Source: Enoplosus armatus (lineage: Eukaryota; Chordata; Actinopteri; Centrarchiformes; Enoplosidae). From it: DNA of 64,000 bases. Shown here one piece after another: positions 33,430 through 45,175 of this stretch. A program made the position numbers and the translations under genes. Under the pieces are notes generated by a model that did no database searches, was not told where the DNA came from, and was given only the letters and a program-made list of their open reading frames with translations. The stretch is from contig NC_092203.1 of assembly GCF_043641665.1 (NCBI RefSeq), positions 6,432,067-6,496,066 on the forward strand. The letters run 5' to 3'. Position 1 is the stretch's first letter; each line of letters opens with the position of its first letter.

Positions 33430-34570
33430 AACACACAACATGTAAACAGTTTAATTCCCATAATTTTGCGCACGTTCTCTGCTTCAGACAGGCTACAGTA
33501 GAGTCTGTGCCCTAATATTTTCATAAAATATTTAATAATAGAACAAACATCAATGTGACTGCAAATAAAACTTTAATGATAACGGATTTTCCCCTTGCAG
33601 CGACAGAAAACAGGTAGCCTATGTTACAACAAGGAACAAAATAAAGTCAATATAGCGGCCATTTAAAATAACCATCATAGCCTTAATAAGCCTATCATCC
33701 TCATCACCATCACATCAACAGTAAGTAGTGTACAAAAAGTACCAAACTGGGTAAACAATATTTGAGTTTTAAAACAGGCTATTGCCTATATTCACAATGA
33801 ATAGTCTACCTTCAGAGCGGATTCAGGAACTTAATAACTAATACTGAAGTATCTTATTAAGCTTATTAATATTGGCTATGAAGTATTTCCTAACAAAATA
33901 AATAATTTTGAGATTTAATTGTGTGAGGTATATTAATCCGTTATATGTCATGGCATATAGCTTCTAATAATAATAATAAATCCTATATTTTTTTATTTCT
34001 CCCAGTTTTTTTGTCAAACTAAGGGCTACACAGCCTCCTATTCAGAGCCACAGGTGCTTTTCTGTTGTGCCCGTTGCTAGGAAACAGGTGACTGACGCCT
34101 GGAGCACGTGCCATTCAAAGCACCCCTTTTGTTTGTTTCACCAAAGCTGTGTGGCGAGCACGAGAGAAAGAGGGAGAGATTTAACCCCCATACAAAAAAA
34201 CTACTGTAATCCCTTGATAAATGTTAGAAATATCACATCACCAGTTTTTAATGATCACATTTTAATAAACTAATGAAGTAGGATGCTGCCACCATAAAGC
34301 AGCTGCAGGCCTTCTGCAAGAGGCCCAGGGATAGCTTACATGCTCCTGTTCTTATAATGAGGATCAAATCTGCTGAGCAAGTTTCCTGAAAGATATCATT
34401 TTATTGAGTCTGTCATGATCTGTAAAGGAGCAACTGCTGTTTGTGAACAAACAATACCTGCTCAATTTAATCTTATTTAAATGTAAAAAATATATTAATA
34501 CTGCTGGCCTACTATTTCTACTCCTGCTGCTAATAATAAGAATAATAATAATTAACCTAAAGCATATTCT
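33430..34570. other. Non-genic AT-rich stretch upstream of sox1
   Basis: No gene or repeat family recognised. TAATAATAATAA at 33966 and similar A/T runs are simple sequence. Confidence 0.4.
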
Positions 34571-34572
34571 AC

Positions 34573-34772
34573 TAGGGCTACAACTAACAATTGTTTTCCT
34601 GATTAATTATTTTGTCTGTAAACTGAAAAATTCAAGTTGACATACTTAAATCACTAGTTTTGTCCAAACAGTCTAAAACGTAACTAAGACACACAGGAAA
34701 TGTAAACATCAGAATAGTTGCTGATAATTATTTTGTCGACCGATTAATTGACTAATCGTTGCAGCTCTATAT
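34573..34772 (+). repeat. Dispersed fish repeat, family E, copy 1
   Basis: It starts CTAGGGCTACAACTAACAAT and ends CCGATTAATTGACTAATCGT plus TGCAGCTCTA. The ends are complementary in part (GGGCTACAACTAA versus TTGCAGCTC), as in a foldback element. Related, more diverged sequence lies at 50515-50635 and 51228-51500. From memory a very common teleost repeat. Confidence 0.65.
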
Positions 34773-35160
34773 TTTACATCGTCAGTTAATAGATGCCTTG
34801 TAGAAATGTGTTAATTTCCTTGCATTTGGCTCTATTTTGGCACCATGAAGCTTCCAAGCACAGTGGAAAAGGAAGATAGATAGATATTTCATTTAACATT
34901 GCAATTTGTCGTTTGGTATTCCAGTCTCCTCCTGCTTCACTGGCTTCCCGTCATGTGGAGGATCTTTTCAGCCCTCTGGGATTATGCTCCCAAGTGGCAT
35001 CTGTCAGGTGCTGCCCGCCTCTCAGCGAGCTGGTAAACTATATTGGCACGCTGGCATGGCTGGATTTTCCTCTCGCTCCCTTGTACCAGTTGGCTATAGT
35101 GCTGCTAAGTGGCTTGTATGATCTGTTTTGCTCACACTGTGACAATCTCCTCTCTTTCTG

Positions 35161-35183
35161 CCCCCCCCCCCCCCCCCCCCCCC
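35161..35183. repeat. Homopolymer (C)23
   Basis: Twenty-three consecutive C after a CT-rich lead-in. It can form G-quadruplex or i-motif structure, and its length may be unreliable from sequencing. Confidence 0.9.
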
Positions 35184-35569
35184 AGTCCAGCACAGAAACA
35201 CATGGACACACAGACACAAAGCACATTGTATGTTTGAAATGCAGAATATAAAGCATCAAGAAAATCCAGCAGAGTCTTTGTGGCGGAAATCAAATCAGCA
35301 AATTGACAGATACATTTCACATTGACCAAATAATAATATCTTGTCAGTGACCATCCTTTCCTTTATTTTCTAATGTAGTGTCTATTCATCTGTTGATTTC
35401 AGGGTAAACAGTACAGGGACTCTCTCGTTCGGTATTTTATAGACGACTTGATTGACAGCTAATAAGGAGAATCAAGTTTTTCAGGGACACGATGATGGTT
35501 TCACTTACAATACTGTCTAGAACATGTTGACCTTTTGAGAGTCGATGCCTGTGTGTTGGCTTTGTTTGA

Positions 35570-35730
35570 TAAGTGAACAAACAGAGGGACACCGCTCCCA
35601 TCCTGGCTGTTGCGCCCTCATCAGCTCTGTCAGATCACAGCTCTTTGTGTTGTTTCTTGGTTTGTGTGTGATGCTGACTTACTGCAGGTGAATTACACTC
35701 TCGAGGTAATGAGGGCCTCTCAAATGGCTC
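35570..35730. promoter_or_regulatory. Possible regulatory element upstream of sox1
   Basis: A balanced unique segment with GTCAGATCACAG, GTGAATTACACTC and GAGGTAATGAGGG. Weaker than the elements 3' of the gene. Confidence 0.25.
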
Positions 35731-35859
35731 CAAACAACGTGAACGTAGTGTACCTATTTCTGAAGTTTGCTCTACTAAAAACACAATCATGCAAACCCTT
35801 GTAGTTGCGCTTTTGTTTGGACAGTCTTGACCCAAACGTGCAGTGTTTCAGGATGAGGA

Positions 35860-36005
35860 TGGCATAATTAAAGCTTGTTTACATGCATATCAAGTGCTAT
35901 TACAAAATGATTAAGGCAATAATGCAGACAAATAACATCCAGCGACACATAAGAAGTGCTGCGATTTTTAATAGCATCAAGTTCAGACATGTAAACCCTT
36001 CTGTT
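35860..36005. repeat. Possible foldback (MITE-like) repeat
   Basis: It starts AAGCTTGTTTACATGCATAT and ends TTCAGACATGTAAACCCTTC, so GTTTACATG and CATGTAAAC form terminal inverted repeats about 120 bases apart. The interior is non-coding. I recall similar elements in fish, but there is no second copy here. Confidence 0.4.
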
Positions 36006-36009
36006 TAAG

Positions 36010-37142
36010 TTGCACATGTGCTCAGCTTTTTATATGTTGTGGAGATAGAAGGAACTGTAGTCTGACTTTTTATTATTAAAAGGAACAAAAAAGGTCTTTA
36101 AAGAACAGAAATTCCTCTTTTCCTCTCAGCCGACTGAGGGGGTGTGTCTGTGTTTGATTGACAGCAGCGTGTTGTTGGCAGTGATATTTGTAAGTGCCAC
36201 GCCAGCATCTAAACAGACCTAAGTGATATTTGCAGGTTTGTTTACATACTGTTTAGTGTGCTGCAGCTGAGCAGCTCTTGAATGTTTGTTTGGTTGCTTG
36301 TTTGACAAGTTCAGGTGCAGAAGACGTGTTAATGTTTGTAAGGTGCCTTAAACATGAAGCCTAATGTGGGCATGCAATTTAATTTCAGTTGGACTTGAAG
36401 GCAGTATTCATCATTCACAAACTGCATGTACCTGCAGAATCATACAGTCACCTGAAGACTGCAGGGAAGATAAAGTGGTTTGTTCAGTTTTAAGTACATG
36501 AAACGTGTAGTTGATTTCTGAGGTTGTCCATTCTGTGTCTTCAGCAGGGACTCAGGAGATAGACGGTGACACATCAGATGCAGCTCCATGTGAGGTTCTG
36601 TCTCCACTCTGCAGACTTTCATTGCTCTAAACGCTGTGCTGCTGGGGCCAATATCTTCTTTCCATATCTGCAACAAACAATAGTTTTGATAAAGCAGATT
36701 ATAAAATTTGATAGTAACAGGAAACAACACAATCAAAAATAAAATGACTTAATTGATTGATTGACCATCATTCCTTCCTCTCTGTATTTAAATATACACA
36801 GATACTAAATTTCATAACAAACCCAACTAATGCAGAAAAAATGGCACTTACTGTATGTATCATTAGAAACTCTAATATCGTATGAGTTCAAGTGGGCCAG
36901 GATTAAGATTGGCTTATTTTTCTCTTCAGAAATTTTTGCTTTTCAAGAGAAAAAAATAAGATAAATACCAGCTTCCACCTCTTCAGACCTCTAAAAATCC
37001 TTAAAATAAGTGTAATACCAAATACTTTAACCTCTCCAAACCTCTGAACATACTAAATATAATAGCAAATAAGTAAAATACTGAATACAGTCATCTTCTC
37101 AGACCTCTACAAGTAAATATAAATGACATTCTGACCCCACAG
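36010..37142. other. Non-genic stretch, nothing firm
   Basis: No gene or repeat family recognised. The last part leads into the acceptor at 37142. Confidence 0.35.
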
Positions 37143-37290
37143 GTTAAAGCCAGCAGCACCAGCAGTGTTGAGCAAGCGTGGCCTGATGGAAATACCCAGC
37201 GAGGACTGTAACAGGCATCGTTTGGGACAGGACAGCCAGTGGACCAATGGGACAGTGCTGGAAACATTGCCTGCACTTCTGCTGCTCTGG
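37143..37290 (+). CDS. Candidate exon, unknown gene
   Basis: The acceptor is TCTGACCCCACAG and the donor is CTGG|GTGAGT (perfect). Of the 148 bases, one completes a split codon and 49 open codons follow, ending on a codon boundary. An internal ATG gives MEIPSEDCNRHRLGQDSQWT, and the exon ends in a hydrophobic LETLPALLLLW. Joined in phase to 38636-38677 this would make a signal-peptide-like stretch. I recognise no family. It is transcribed antisense to sox1 if real, and could be non-coding. Confidence 0.35.
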
Positions 37291-37584
37291 GTGAGTTAGG
37301 TTTACACTCAGGATAGTGAGATGTTTAGATTTCTAAGGGGTTATTTGGCTTCTCCTGCTTAACAGCAGACATAAAGTAGAATAATGTAACCTTCTCTCCA
37401 CCTTGCTTGAGCTACAGTGAACTTCCTGTCAATAAAGTTAGTTATGACATGCAGACTTAATGATGTACTGTAGTATAATAGTACATAATGGCTCTTTTCA
37501 TTTTCAGTAAAAAGATAAAATAGATAAGTAAAAACATAATCAACAATACTGTACGCTTCACTTGAGTGGTTTAGTATTTAGTGA

Positions 37585-37690
37585 TTGAATCTAAGGCTGG
37601 GCGATATGACGAGAGGTTATCGCGTTAAATTTTCATATCAATATCGAAATATATCATACAGTAAATTAAATCATTCCCTCAAGCTTAAGA
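37585..37690 (+). repeat. Probable fish repeat start (GGGCGATATG type)
   Basis: AAGGCTGGGCGATATGACGA followed by TATCGCG and TATCAATATCGAAATATATC. From memory CTAGGGCTGGGCGATATGG opens a common fish dispersed repeat. The downstream extent is unclear. Confidence 0.45.
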
Positions 37691-38635
37691 TTGCCTACTC
37701 AGAGTTTTAGAGCATGAAAACAGAATCTATTTAGATTAAAAATTATACAAAAATAAACACAAATATTCAATGTTGTCAGTGTAAATTCTTGTGAATCCCG
37801 CATTGTGAAAAGCTTCTGTCTCCGTTAAGTTATGCTCATCAGCACAGCATTTTTTAACGGTTTGTTCTTCGCCACTTCCAGCGGATAGGTCTAATTGCTG
37901 GTGTTTGAGACTGATACACTTAGTTTGTGGTATTTCACGTCTTTGTTGGTTGTTAGTACAGGTTTTTGGCTTCGTTAACAGTATTAGGTCGCTCTTAAAA
38001 TAGCGTAGCCTCGCATGGGACCGTCACACCGCTGCCGTCTTGTTACCTTGTTTATCCAGTGTCTATTTTGGGAGGTAGGTCTCCGCTCCTAAAAGACTGC
38101 CATATGATTCGTTAGAAAAACTGTATTTTCTGTGATGTGATTGGTTGTTAGTAAGTAAAGTAGCATATTGACAGTGTATGAAATTTCAAATGTTTTTAAT
38201 CGAGTAAACTTTCTATCGTGATCAGAGTTAATATAGTTTGTGGCCCTGAATGCTCTTTGAGAAGCTCTTATATGAATAAAAATAACATTTTGGAAGCTGC
38301 TGGCATTAAAATATTCAAACTAATTAGTACAAACAAACATTTAAAGAAATACTGTAACCCATAGAAGTCAAACCACCGTTTCTATAAATGGATGATCACT
38401 CTTGACCTTTGGGAATAATATATGGCACATGGTTGAATGCCCAAATCTTAGATTCTCTTCATCATATATTGTTTTAAAGCACTTTTGAAAAGAAATTTAG
38501 GACAAATTAAAATATTAGAAGCTTTACTCTTAAAAAATCCACATCAGTGACACAAAAAATTCAGAGACACCAGAACTAAACCGATGATTACGTATGATTA
38601 TGCATAAAATATCACCACTTTCTGTTTCTCAACAG

Positions 38636-38677
38636 ACACTCCTGGACAGTGCAGAGGATCAAAGAGAAAACACAGCA
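38636..38677 (+). CDS. Candidate 42-bp exon, in phase with 37143-37290
   Basis: A strong acceptor (CACTTTCTGTTTCTCAACAG) and a GTAAGG donor bound 14 codons, TLLDSAEDQRENTA, with no split codons. It directly continues the LLLLW end of the previous candidate exon. Phase match by chance is one in three. No further exon is certain, though 58498-58617 is also phase 0. Confidence 0.3.
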
Positions 38678-38738
38678 GTAAGGATGTTTTTCACCTCTTC
38701 ACCCTGCTATTAGGCCTGAAACCTCTAAGCCAACAGGC

Positions 38739-38763
38739 CACACACACACACACACACACACAC
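38739..38763. repeat. (CA)n microsatellite
   Basis: About 12 CA units. Confidence 0.95.
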
Positions 38764-39880
38764 TCTAATAGAATCAAAGGCATTTCTCCTGTGCAGCAGC
38801 CGACCCAGTGGGTTTGTTTAAGGCCCCCTTTCACAGCAAGCTGTCAGCTCTACTGGAGCTCAGCCTTACTGACAGAGCAGGGAGTACACTAACACACACA
38901 TATACAGTACATATATACAGCAGCAGGCTATGACACGTCATGTTAAGTACTCAGAAAACCAGTTCAGCCTTCTCAACTCTGGATACGACTGAAGTACTAA
39001 TATAGCTAATGATGAAAACAGTAATTTACAGCACTATTCCAGGTGTTTTATCTAATCGTATGAGGTATAGTTGTGAGCTCAGTTATCTCTTGAGAAATTA
39101 CTATATTTTCTGAAAGCCACATCTCTCAATTTAGAAAGTAATGGAATACGTTGACAAATATCTTCTTAGTGCTATGTCTATTTCTGTATATTATTAGATG
39201 CTCTCAACACAGACAATTGAAGTGTTTCTGCTTGTCTCTACTGTGAAAGAACACCTGTTGAATGAGATGAATGTAAAGTGTTGATGTGATATTAATGAAG
39301 CGTTGGACCAACCTACTAGAGGGCAACAATATGTTGTGGGTCTCTATTGAACCCACCCTCTGTGCAGTTTTGTGTATGTGTTGGTAATTAGTTTGATTTA
39401 AGTCTAAACTACTAAAATTGGTTTCTCATCAATTTTGTAAGGAAATATGCCTGCATTAATGACCAGCATCAACATTGTCACATTCATTGTCCACAGTAAT
39501 ATTCAATAAATATTTAAAGTCAGTTGCCTCGTCACCCTTGCGACTCTGAACCATATGGCTTTGGAAATGGACCTAAGCACTGTTAAAGTTTCCAACGCAT
39601 CGCAGATTCCAAACTTGGTTCTGGTGTTTCGTTTTTGGAAAGAGTCGACCTGCTAAATGCCTACTGCTACTTTCTGAGCTGTGAAATCCTAAATTGAGTC
39701 TAATTTAACGACGATTACTGAGAGCCAACAGGAGCACTGACTTCCCTTTGCTCCACCAGCATTTGTAGGCGCCATCAAGCTTTGACTTTGAGGTTTTGAA
39801 ATTCACTTTCTTTAATAACTTCCATGAATAAATTAACCAGTTCCAGCCATCTACACAGAGACTAACATCATCTTTCTTCC
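38764..39880. other. Non-genic AT-rich stretch
   Basis: No gene, repeat family or motif cluster recognised. Confidence 0.4.
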
Positions 39881-40110
39881 ATCCATTTTCAAGTGTCACA
39901 GTAAAGTGGCCTGGTGTACCGAACACCGTTAAGCATTTGCACTCATCATTTAATTATCGCATCTCGTTCTTTGATTGATGCCTAATGAATGCCCAGGGCC
40001 TCGGTTTACAAGACGATCGCTAACAGAGCCTTGCTAATGGGTTCTGCCTGTCTGCCAGACAGCGTAGGCTTCAGGCAGAGAAGTCTGCGTTTACACTGCA
40101 GCTTCAACAC
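39880..40110. promoter_or_regulatory. Candidate conserved regulatory element
   Basis: A balanced unique segment with CATTTAATTATCGC, CTTTGATTGATGCCTAATGAATG and ACGATCGCTAAC. It contains CpGs despite AT-rich surroundings. No acceptable frame. Confidence 0.4.
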
Positions 40111-41220
40111 CACTTATTCTATCATTTCTCATGCAGATACTGCGTACTTAACAGACAAAACCAACCAAAAAAGACATATGTAAGTGCCGTCCGTAAAAGA
40201 AAGGAACAGCTCAGAATATCTGTTCCATGTGTGCGAAAAATTGAAAATTCAGCATTGAGCTCATAATGTAAACAAGGCCTCCAACAGCATCTCTCTCCAA
40301 GTACTTTCACAATTAGCAGCCACATCACTCATCACTAATAGGCCCAGCAGTAATGGTATGAAACCAGTGGGAGACAGATAGGCTTTATGTCTTCAAAAAC
40401 AGTGCAGAGATGTTCCAAACGCACACACTTTATTCATGCCCCTGTGCTTATTTCTCTACGGGGTCACAGGGGAGGGGGGCTTTCTGTATTGTACCAACCT
40501 CATCCTCATATATTTACGTACCAATATACATACAAGGACTGCTGTATAGAATAAACTACTGCAAGAAACAACCATCATAGCAAAATGTTAACATATTTCT
40601 GCAAATAACGTTTGCTCTGTATGTTCATTGGCTAACTCTCACCATACACATATGTTTTGGGGAAAAGACCGAACAAACACTATGACAAGGGGAGTCTGAG
40701 AAAGGATGTGCAAAAACAACAGATCATAAAAAAAGACTGCAGTGATCAGCATCCTGCAAACCTTTGTTTCCCATCATTCCTCCATCTGCTAAAGGCAGGT
40801 CAAGCAGTGTTGATGCTACAGCTACATTTTATTTGTACCTCCCCCTCCCTCGTCACACCCCCCAATACACACACACACATTTAATTTAATTAGAGCATGT
40901 GCAACCTCCCTCTCTGCCAGTATTGTCAAGGCGCTCTGGAGCAGCCAACACTATCACTGATTGCTTCCAGATAGGAAGAAATATGATTAAACCATGTGTT
41001 TGAGTTTGTTTGTGTGTGTGTGTGTGTTGGAGGTGGGAAGAAATCTGATTGTGGTTTTGTTAGTGGTGAGAGCAGAGGTAAGCTGAAGGGTTGAAAAGGA
41101 TGAGGAGATGATTGGATATAAGGATACAAGAGGAGAGGAAAATATGGAAGGAAGGAGGAGTGAGCAGATTTATCTATTTGTTGATAGATATTGTCAAGTT
41201 TTAAAATATGACTTCAACGT
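40111..41220. other. Non-genic stretch with a TG tract
   Basis: (TG)n at 41011-41028. The segment at 40890-40990 (TTTAATTTAATTAGAGC, CTGATTGCTTCC) may be a minor element. Nothing else recognised. Confidence 0.35.
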
Positions 41221-41351
41221 ACTGGGGAAGAGTGAGATGAGAAGATTGATATCAATCTTGTGTCTGTGTGTTGTAAGTATGGAGCTGGAGTCAGGACATG
41301 GATAGCCTAGCTTAGCATAAAGACTGGACGCAGGGGGAAACAGCTAGCCTG
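41221..41351 (+). repeat. Dispersed fish repeat, family A, copy 3
   Basis: GAGATGAGAAGATTGATATC, GGAGCTGGAGTCAGGACATG, GCCTAGCTTAGCATAAAGAC and AGGGGGAAACAGCTAGCCTG align in order with 747-905 and 11478-11655. It is shorter at the 5' end. Confidence 0.75.
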
Positions 41352-41639
41352 TAGCTGGAGACGCTGCACAGAAATGCAGGGCGGATGAATTTGTTCATAA
41401 AGAAATAGTTGCAGCACATAAATTTCCCTAAAACCACAAACTGTTAGTTTTACATGTCTGTTTGGGTATGGGTTAAATAAATAGGATACATCAAGTAAAT
41501 TAGTCAACTTTAGAGATGTTGGTAGGTGTATTTTTTAATCTTTGGACAGATCCATATTTACAACACACAGACAGAAGATTGATATTGATCTTCTCATCAC
41601 ACTCTCTGAAATAATGCAAATTCCCTAAAAGACATTGGT

Positions 41640-41850
41640 ATCAGCCTGTATCAATAATTGTCAAATTATCGGAGGTGACGTAGAGGAAAGGGTAGATGGA
41701 GAGAGGGATGAAGAGGATAGAACGGGAGGAGGAAGGAAGGCCGAAGATCCCTAATCTCTCATTATTAGTTTGATTTTCAAATGGACAGGGGGTAAACATG
41801 AAAGCTTTGATTCTGTGTAATAAGATTAGTGTTATTAAAGGGAGAAGGGA
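41640..41850. promoter_or_regulatory. Candidate regulatory element beside a purine tract
   Basis: Contains GTATCAATAATTGTC, CCCTAATCTCTCATTATTAG and GTAATAAGATTAGTG, that is, several homeodomain and OTX-type cores in a unique segment. It runs into a G/A-rich tract (about 41690-41745 and 41840-42015). Confidence 0.3.
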
Positions 41851-42112
41851 AGCTAGAGAGAGAGGGAGGGGAAGGAGGGAGGGAGGGAAATATGGTGAGA
41901 AGGGGGGAAGAATGAAGAAGTGACCTTTGCAGAACCCTGCTGAGGAGTGGTGAAAAGAAAAAAGAGAGGGAGGTGAGACAGAGAGAGGAAGGAGGGAGGC
42001 AGGGAGGAGTGGGATGGAGTGACCCCGGCGAAAACAGATTAGTCGACCATGAAGAGGATTACCAGCAATGATAGTCCCTCTGAGGGAGCAGAGCCAGTCC
42101 CAGCCAATGCAA

Positions 42113-42209
42113 ACACACACACACACACACAAAATGAACACATCAAAGTGATCAGTATCAGTCTAACCTGTCTGGCTAATGCAAACACACACACACACAC
42201 ACACACATA
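42113..42209. repeat. Two CA tracts with a shared leader
   Basis: (AC)n at 42113-42130 and 42185-42209. Both are preceded by AATGCAAACAC, so the leader plus tract appears twice. Confidence 0.85.
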
Positions 42210-42227
42210 TAACAGTCAGAATACAAA

Positions 42228-42262
42228 TGCAAATACCTGCACAGTACATGCAGGTATTTGCA
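42228..42262. repeat. Perfect 14-bp hairpin with 7-nt loop
   Basis: The left arm TGCAAATACCTGCA (42228-42241) and right arm TGCAGGTATTTGCA (42249-42262) are exact reverse complements around CAGTACA. The left arm with its preceding A is also a perfect octamer ATGCAAAT (42227-42234). The stem is too short for a microRNA precursor. Confidence 0.9.
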
Positions 42263-43115
42263 ATCCAACAGCTGTGATTACTTTGTACAGTAGGGATTTA
42301 CATGAAAATCAGCTGTTTGGTTCAAGTTGAAACGATCAAAGACGGGTCTCAAACTCAAATTACGATTGAATGCTTGAAAAAGCTCCAGTGTTTTTACTGT
42401 TAGAGATGTCAACAAAATGATTGTCTTTTCATACGCAAGTTCTATTCAAAAGCTAAATGAAGGTTAAAGGTTTGTTTTGATAAGAGTGTAAACAAAGCTC
42501 ATCGAGGTTTTGTGGCAATTTGCCAACAAACATCTGGGAACGACACAAAAAGTGAAGGTTCTGAATGAATTCCTCAATTCTCTTCTGATTAACAACAAGC
42601 CAAAAGCACAAATCCACAGAAAACAAGCAACAATGCAAAACCCAGAAGGTGAAGCTAGTTCAACCAAAGACACTTTCTGTGCTCTGGCTCTTGGCCACTT
42701 AGACAGAATTGTAACTTTTTTTAAAAGACATACATTAATATGAAGTCATTAAAAACACTGATAATTAATAATTAGCTTATCGAACTATCTGCAAACATAC
42801 GGCAGTTCCACATGTCAGAAATCCCACCAAATGTTAAATCATTTGATCCACGTGCCAAGACAAACTAGTTTCATCATATTCAGTCGAAGAATCAATCTGC
42901 TGTCAGCAAAACATTCAGCACTTTTCTTACGAACACGATTAGAAAAAAGACCAACAAGGCATAAAGATACAGACAGATGGATGCCACTGCCAACTGGAAT
43001 AAACATCATGTCATAATCACAGCACGCAAGTTCATTTCAAGCTCAATTTTACTTTTAAAATGATTTTTTTAAACTATTTTAGTAATGTTTGGGAGCATGT
43101 ACATCTTCTGTCACT

Positions 43116-43118
<3 letters not shown>

Positions 43119-43146
<28 letters not shown>
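43119..43146. repeat. (AC)n microsatellite
   Basis: Fourteen AC units. Confidence 0.95.
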
Positions 43147-43149
<3 letters not shown>

Positions 43150-43629
43150 CAATTCAGCCAATTTTGCAAAACAGAGAAAACAGCTGACTGTCAACTAGAG
43201 AGGTTCAACATGCTGGGCTGTCTCCTGTGTGTGGTTAGTGTCAGTGGCCAAAATCCACTAATCCCACTCAACCCTCCCCCACCACCACCACAATCCTGGC
43301 TGATTATAACTGACACAGAAAGTTCTGTGAGCTGAAAACATAAAAGCACAGATGCTAGTCATAAAGACAACAAAGGCTAACCAGTTCTGTGGGCATTCAC
43401 TTCTTCATTTCCTCCTGAGGTATTTACATTCTATGGGACAACTTTTCCAAGTCCATCTTAAAACAATAGTCAGGTGCCCATATGAACATTGTTTCCACAC
43501 ACATAGCCTCTGAACCCAACCCTTGTTCAGATCCCTTATGGACTCATTGTAAAGCTGCGTCTAGAGGCAAGCAAAGTGTTATCATGACTGATGTAGGAAG
43601 TAAACACCATGTAACAAGCATATACAAAC

Positions 43630-44042
43630 ACACGGGTACTACGAAGTATTCAGATGTTTTACTTGAGTAAAAGTAACAGCAACACCATGTGAAAATGGCA
43701 TGCATTCAAAATCCATATTTACAGACGTATTATGAGCAACATGTACAATACTTGAAGTATCAAAAGTACTAGTACTCATTATGCAGCATTTTGTTGTTGT
43801 AGTTGGTCGAGGTGCAGCTAATTTTAACTACTTGGGTAGTTCAATCTGTAAACAATCATATTTTATAAGATGATCATGTTTTGGATATGAAATCCATTTA
43901 TTTAACAGCTTTGGTTACTTACAGATATAAAGTGCAGTAAAGAGTACAATATTTTGAAACGTAGTGCAGGAGAAGTTTAAAGTAGCAGGAAATGGAAAAA
44001 GCACTGTGTGAGTAAATGTACTTAGTTACATTCCACCACTGT
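43630..44042 (+). repeat. Dispersed fish repeat, family C, copy 4
   Basis: GTAGTTGGTCGAGGTGCAGC, ATTTTATAAGATGATCATGT and GTAGTGCAGGAGAAGTTTAA, ending ACATTCCACCACTG. Blocks are in the same order as at 23090 and 25690. Confidence 0.75.
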
Positions 44043-44944
44043 GGAAATGACTCACATTGACTTGTGGACTTGTGAAACCCTGTTTTTTTAAATGAAGATC
44101 GCGTCGATCAGTGACAAACAATAGATCGCTCAATTTTGAATTCTGCATCACAAAATGCAGAAAAGGTCAACTGCGTTGATTACAAGCTTTGCACACACAA
44201 ATCAATATCCAAATAAAACGATAAAAGACACTAAACCTTTCCTTCTTGCTGACATTTCTTTCTGCCCCGCTGAGGGAAAGTTTTGATATCAGGACCCCCC
44301 TCAGAGGAGGATGGGGGTCCTCTCTCTCTCTCGCTGCCCTCCACTCCTCCTAAATGAGGGCTTTCTCCTCGTTTTTCTCTGCTGTTGGTGGGGGGTGTCG
44401 GGCTCTGGGAAGAATGAGGACTTCCTGGGGAGGGCCTTTAAGTGCAGGGCTGAGGAGTCTCTCCCTCTCTCTGCCTCACTGTTCTTCTCTATGTCTCTCA
44501 GTCATCCTAAATGGGGTCAAGCTCTCAGTCAGGACCTGCTGCTTTCAAAGACCCCAAAGAGCAGCTCTCCTCCACCTGCCCTTTCCTCCCCTTCCCCCAC
44601 AACCTTTTCTTCCTCTTTTCTTCTTTACCATCCCTGTCCCTCACTTCACCTTCCTGCCATCTAGCCCTTTCTTCTCTATCCTCTTCACATCTCTTGCAGT
44701 CTCATCTGCCTGTATCCATCTATCTGTTCATGTATCTATTGGTCTTTTTCTGTTCTTCACTGCATGATTAATACTTGAGCAAGATTGCACTGATTTTGTT
44801 ATCTGTAGATCAAAAAGACATCTAAGTAAAAACTCGGCTAAATTAGGTTGAAACGTTTTTTAGAAATCTAGGTTACATATAACTGTTGTATGTTGAAATA
44901 TAGTCTGAAATGCAGTTGAAACAATATGTAACCTAACCTATGTA
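44043..44944. other. Non-genic stretch, CT-rich in part
   Basis: 44315-44760 is rich in CTCT and CCTTTCCT runs that give long but low-complexity frames. No gene recognised. Confidence 0.4.
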
Positions 44945-45175
44945 TGAAAAGACGTCTAGACTAGTGCCCCCAATGGGTCACATGATAAATCTGAGGGGGT
45001 CGCAAGATGACAAACAAGATAGTAAAGAGGACAAAACAATTCTGCTCAAAATTGTGTTTACTTTTTTCAACTTTTCTCAAATGTTTTACCTCTTGGGGAC
45101 TCAAACCTATTTAAGTCAAGCAATCAGACAACTCTAAACTGCTCAAACATATGCAACCTGTGACGAGGGGTTTGT
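44945..45175 (-). repeat. Dispersed fish repeat, family D, reverse copy
   Basis: Reverse complement of the 25010-25300 family: GGGTCACATGATAAATCTGA near the start, GCAACCTGTGACGAGGGGT at the end. A more diverged relative lies at 56255-56500. Confidence 0.75.

Noticed and set aside
41641..42141. 166-codon minus-strand open frame
   Set aside because: Pro/Ser/Leu product of a purine-rich plus strand (G/A tract); no domain.
42228..42262. Hairpin as a microRNA precursor
   Set aside because: A 14-bp stem with a 7-nt loop is much shorter than the roughly 30-bp stem a microRNA precursor needs.
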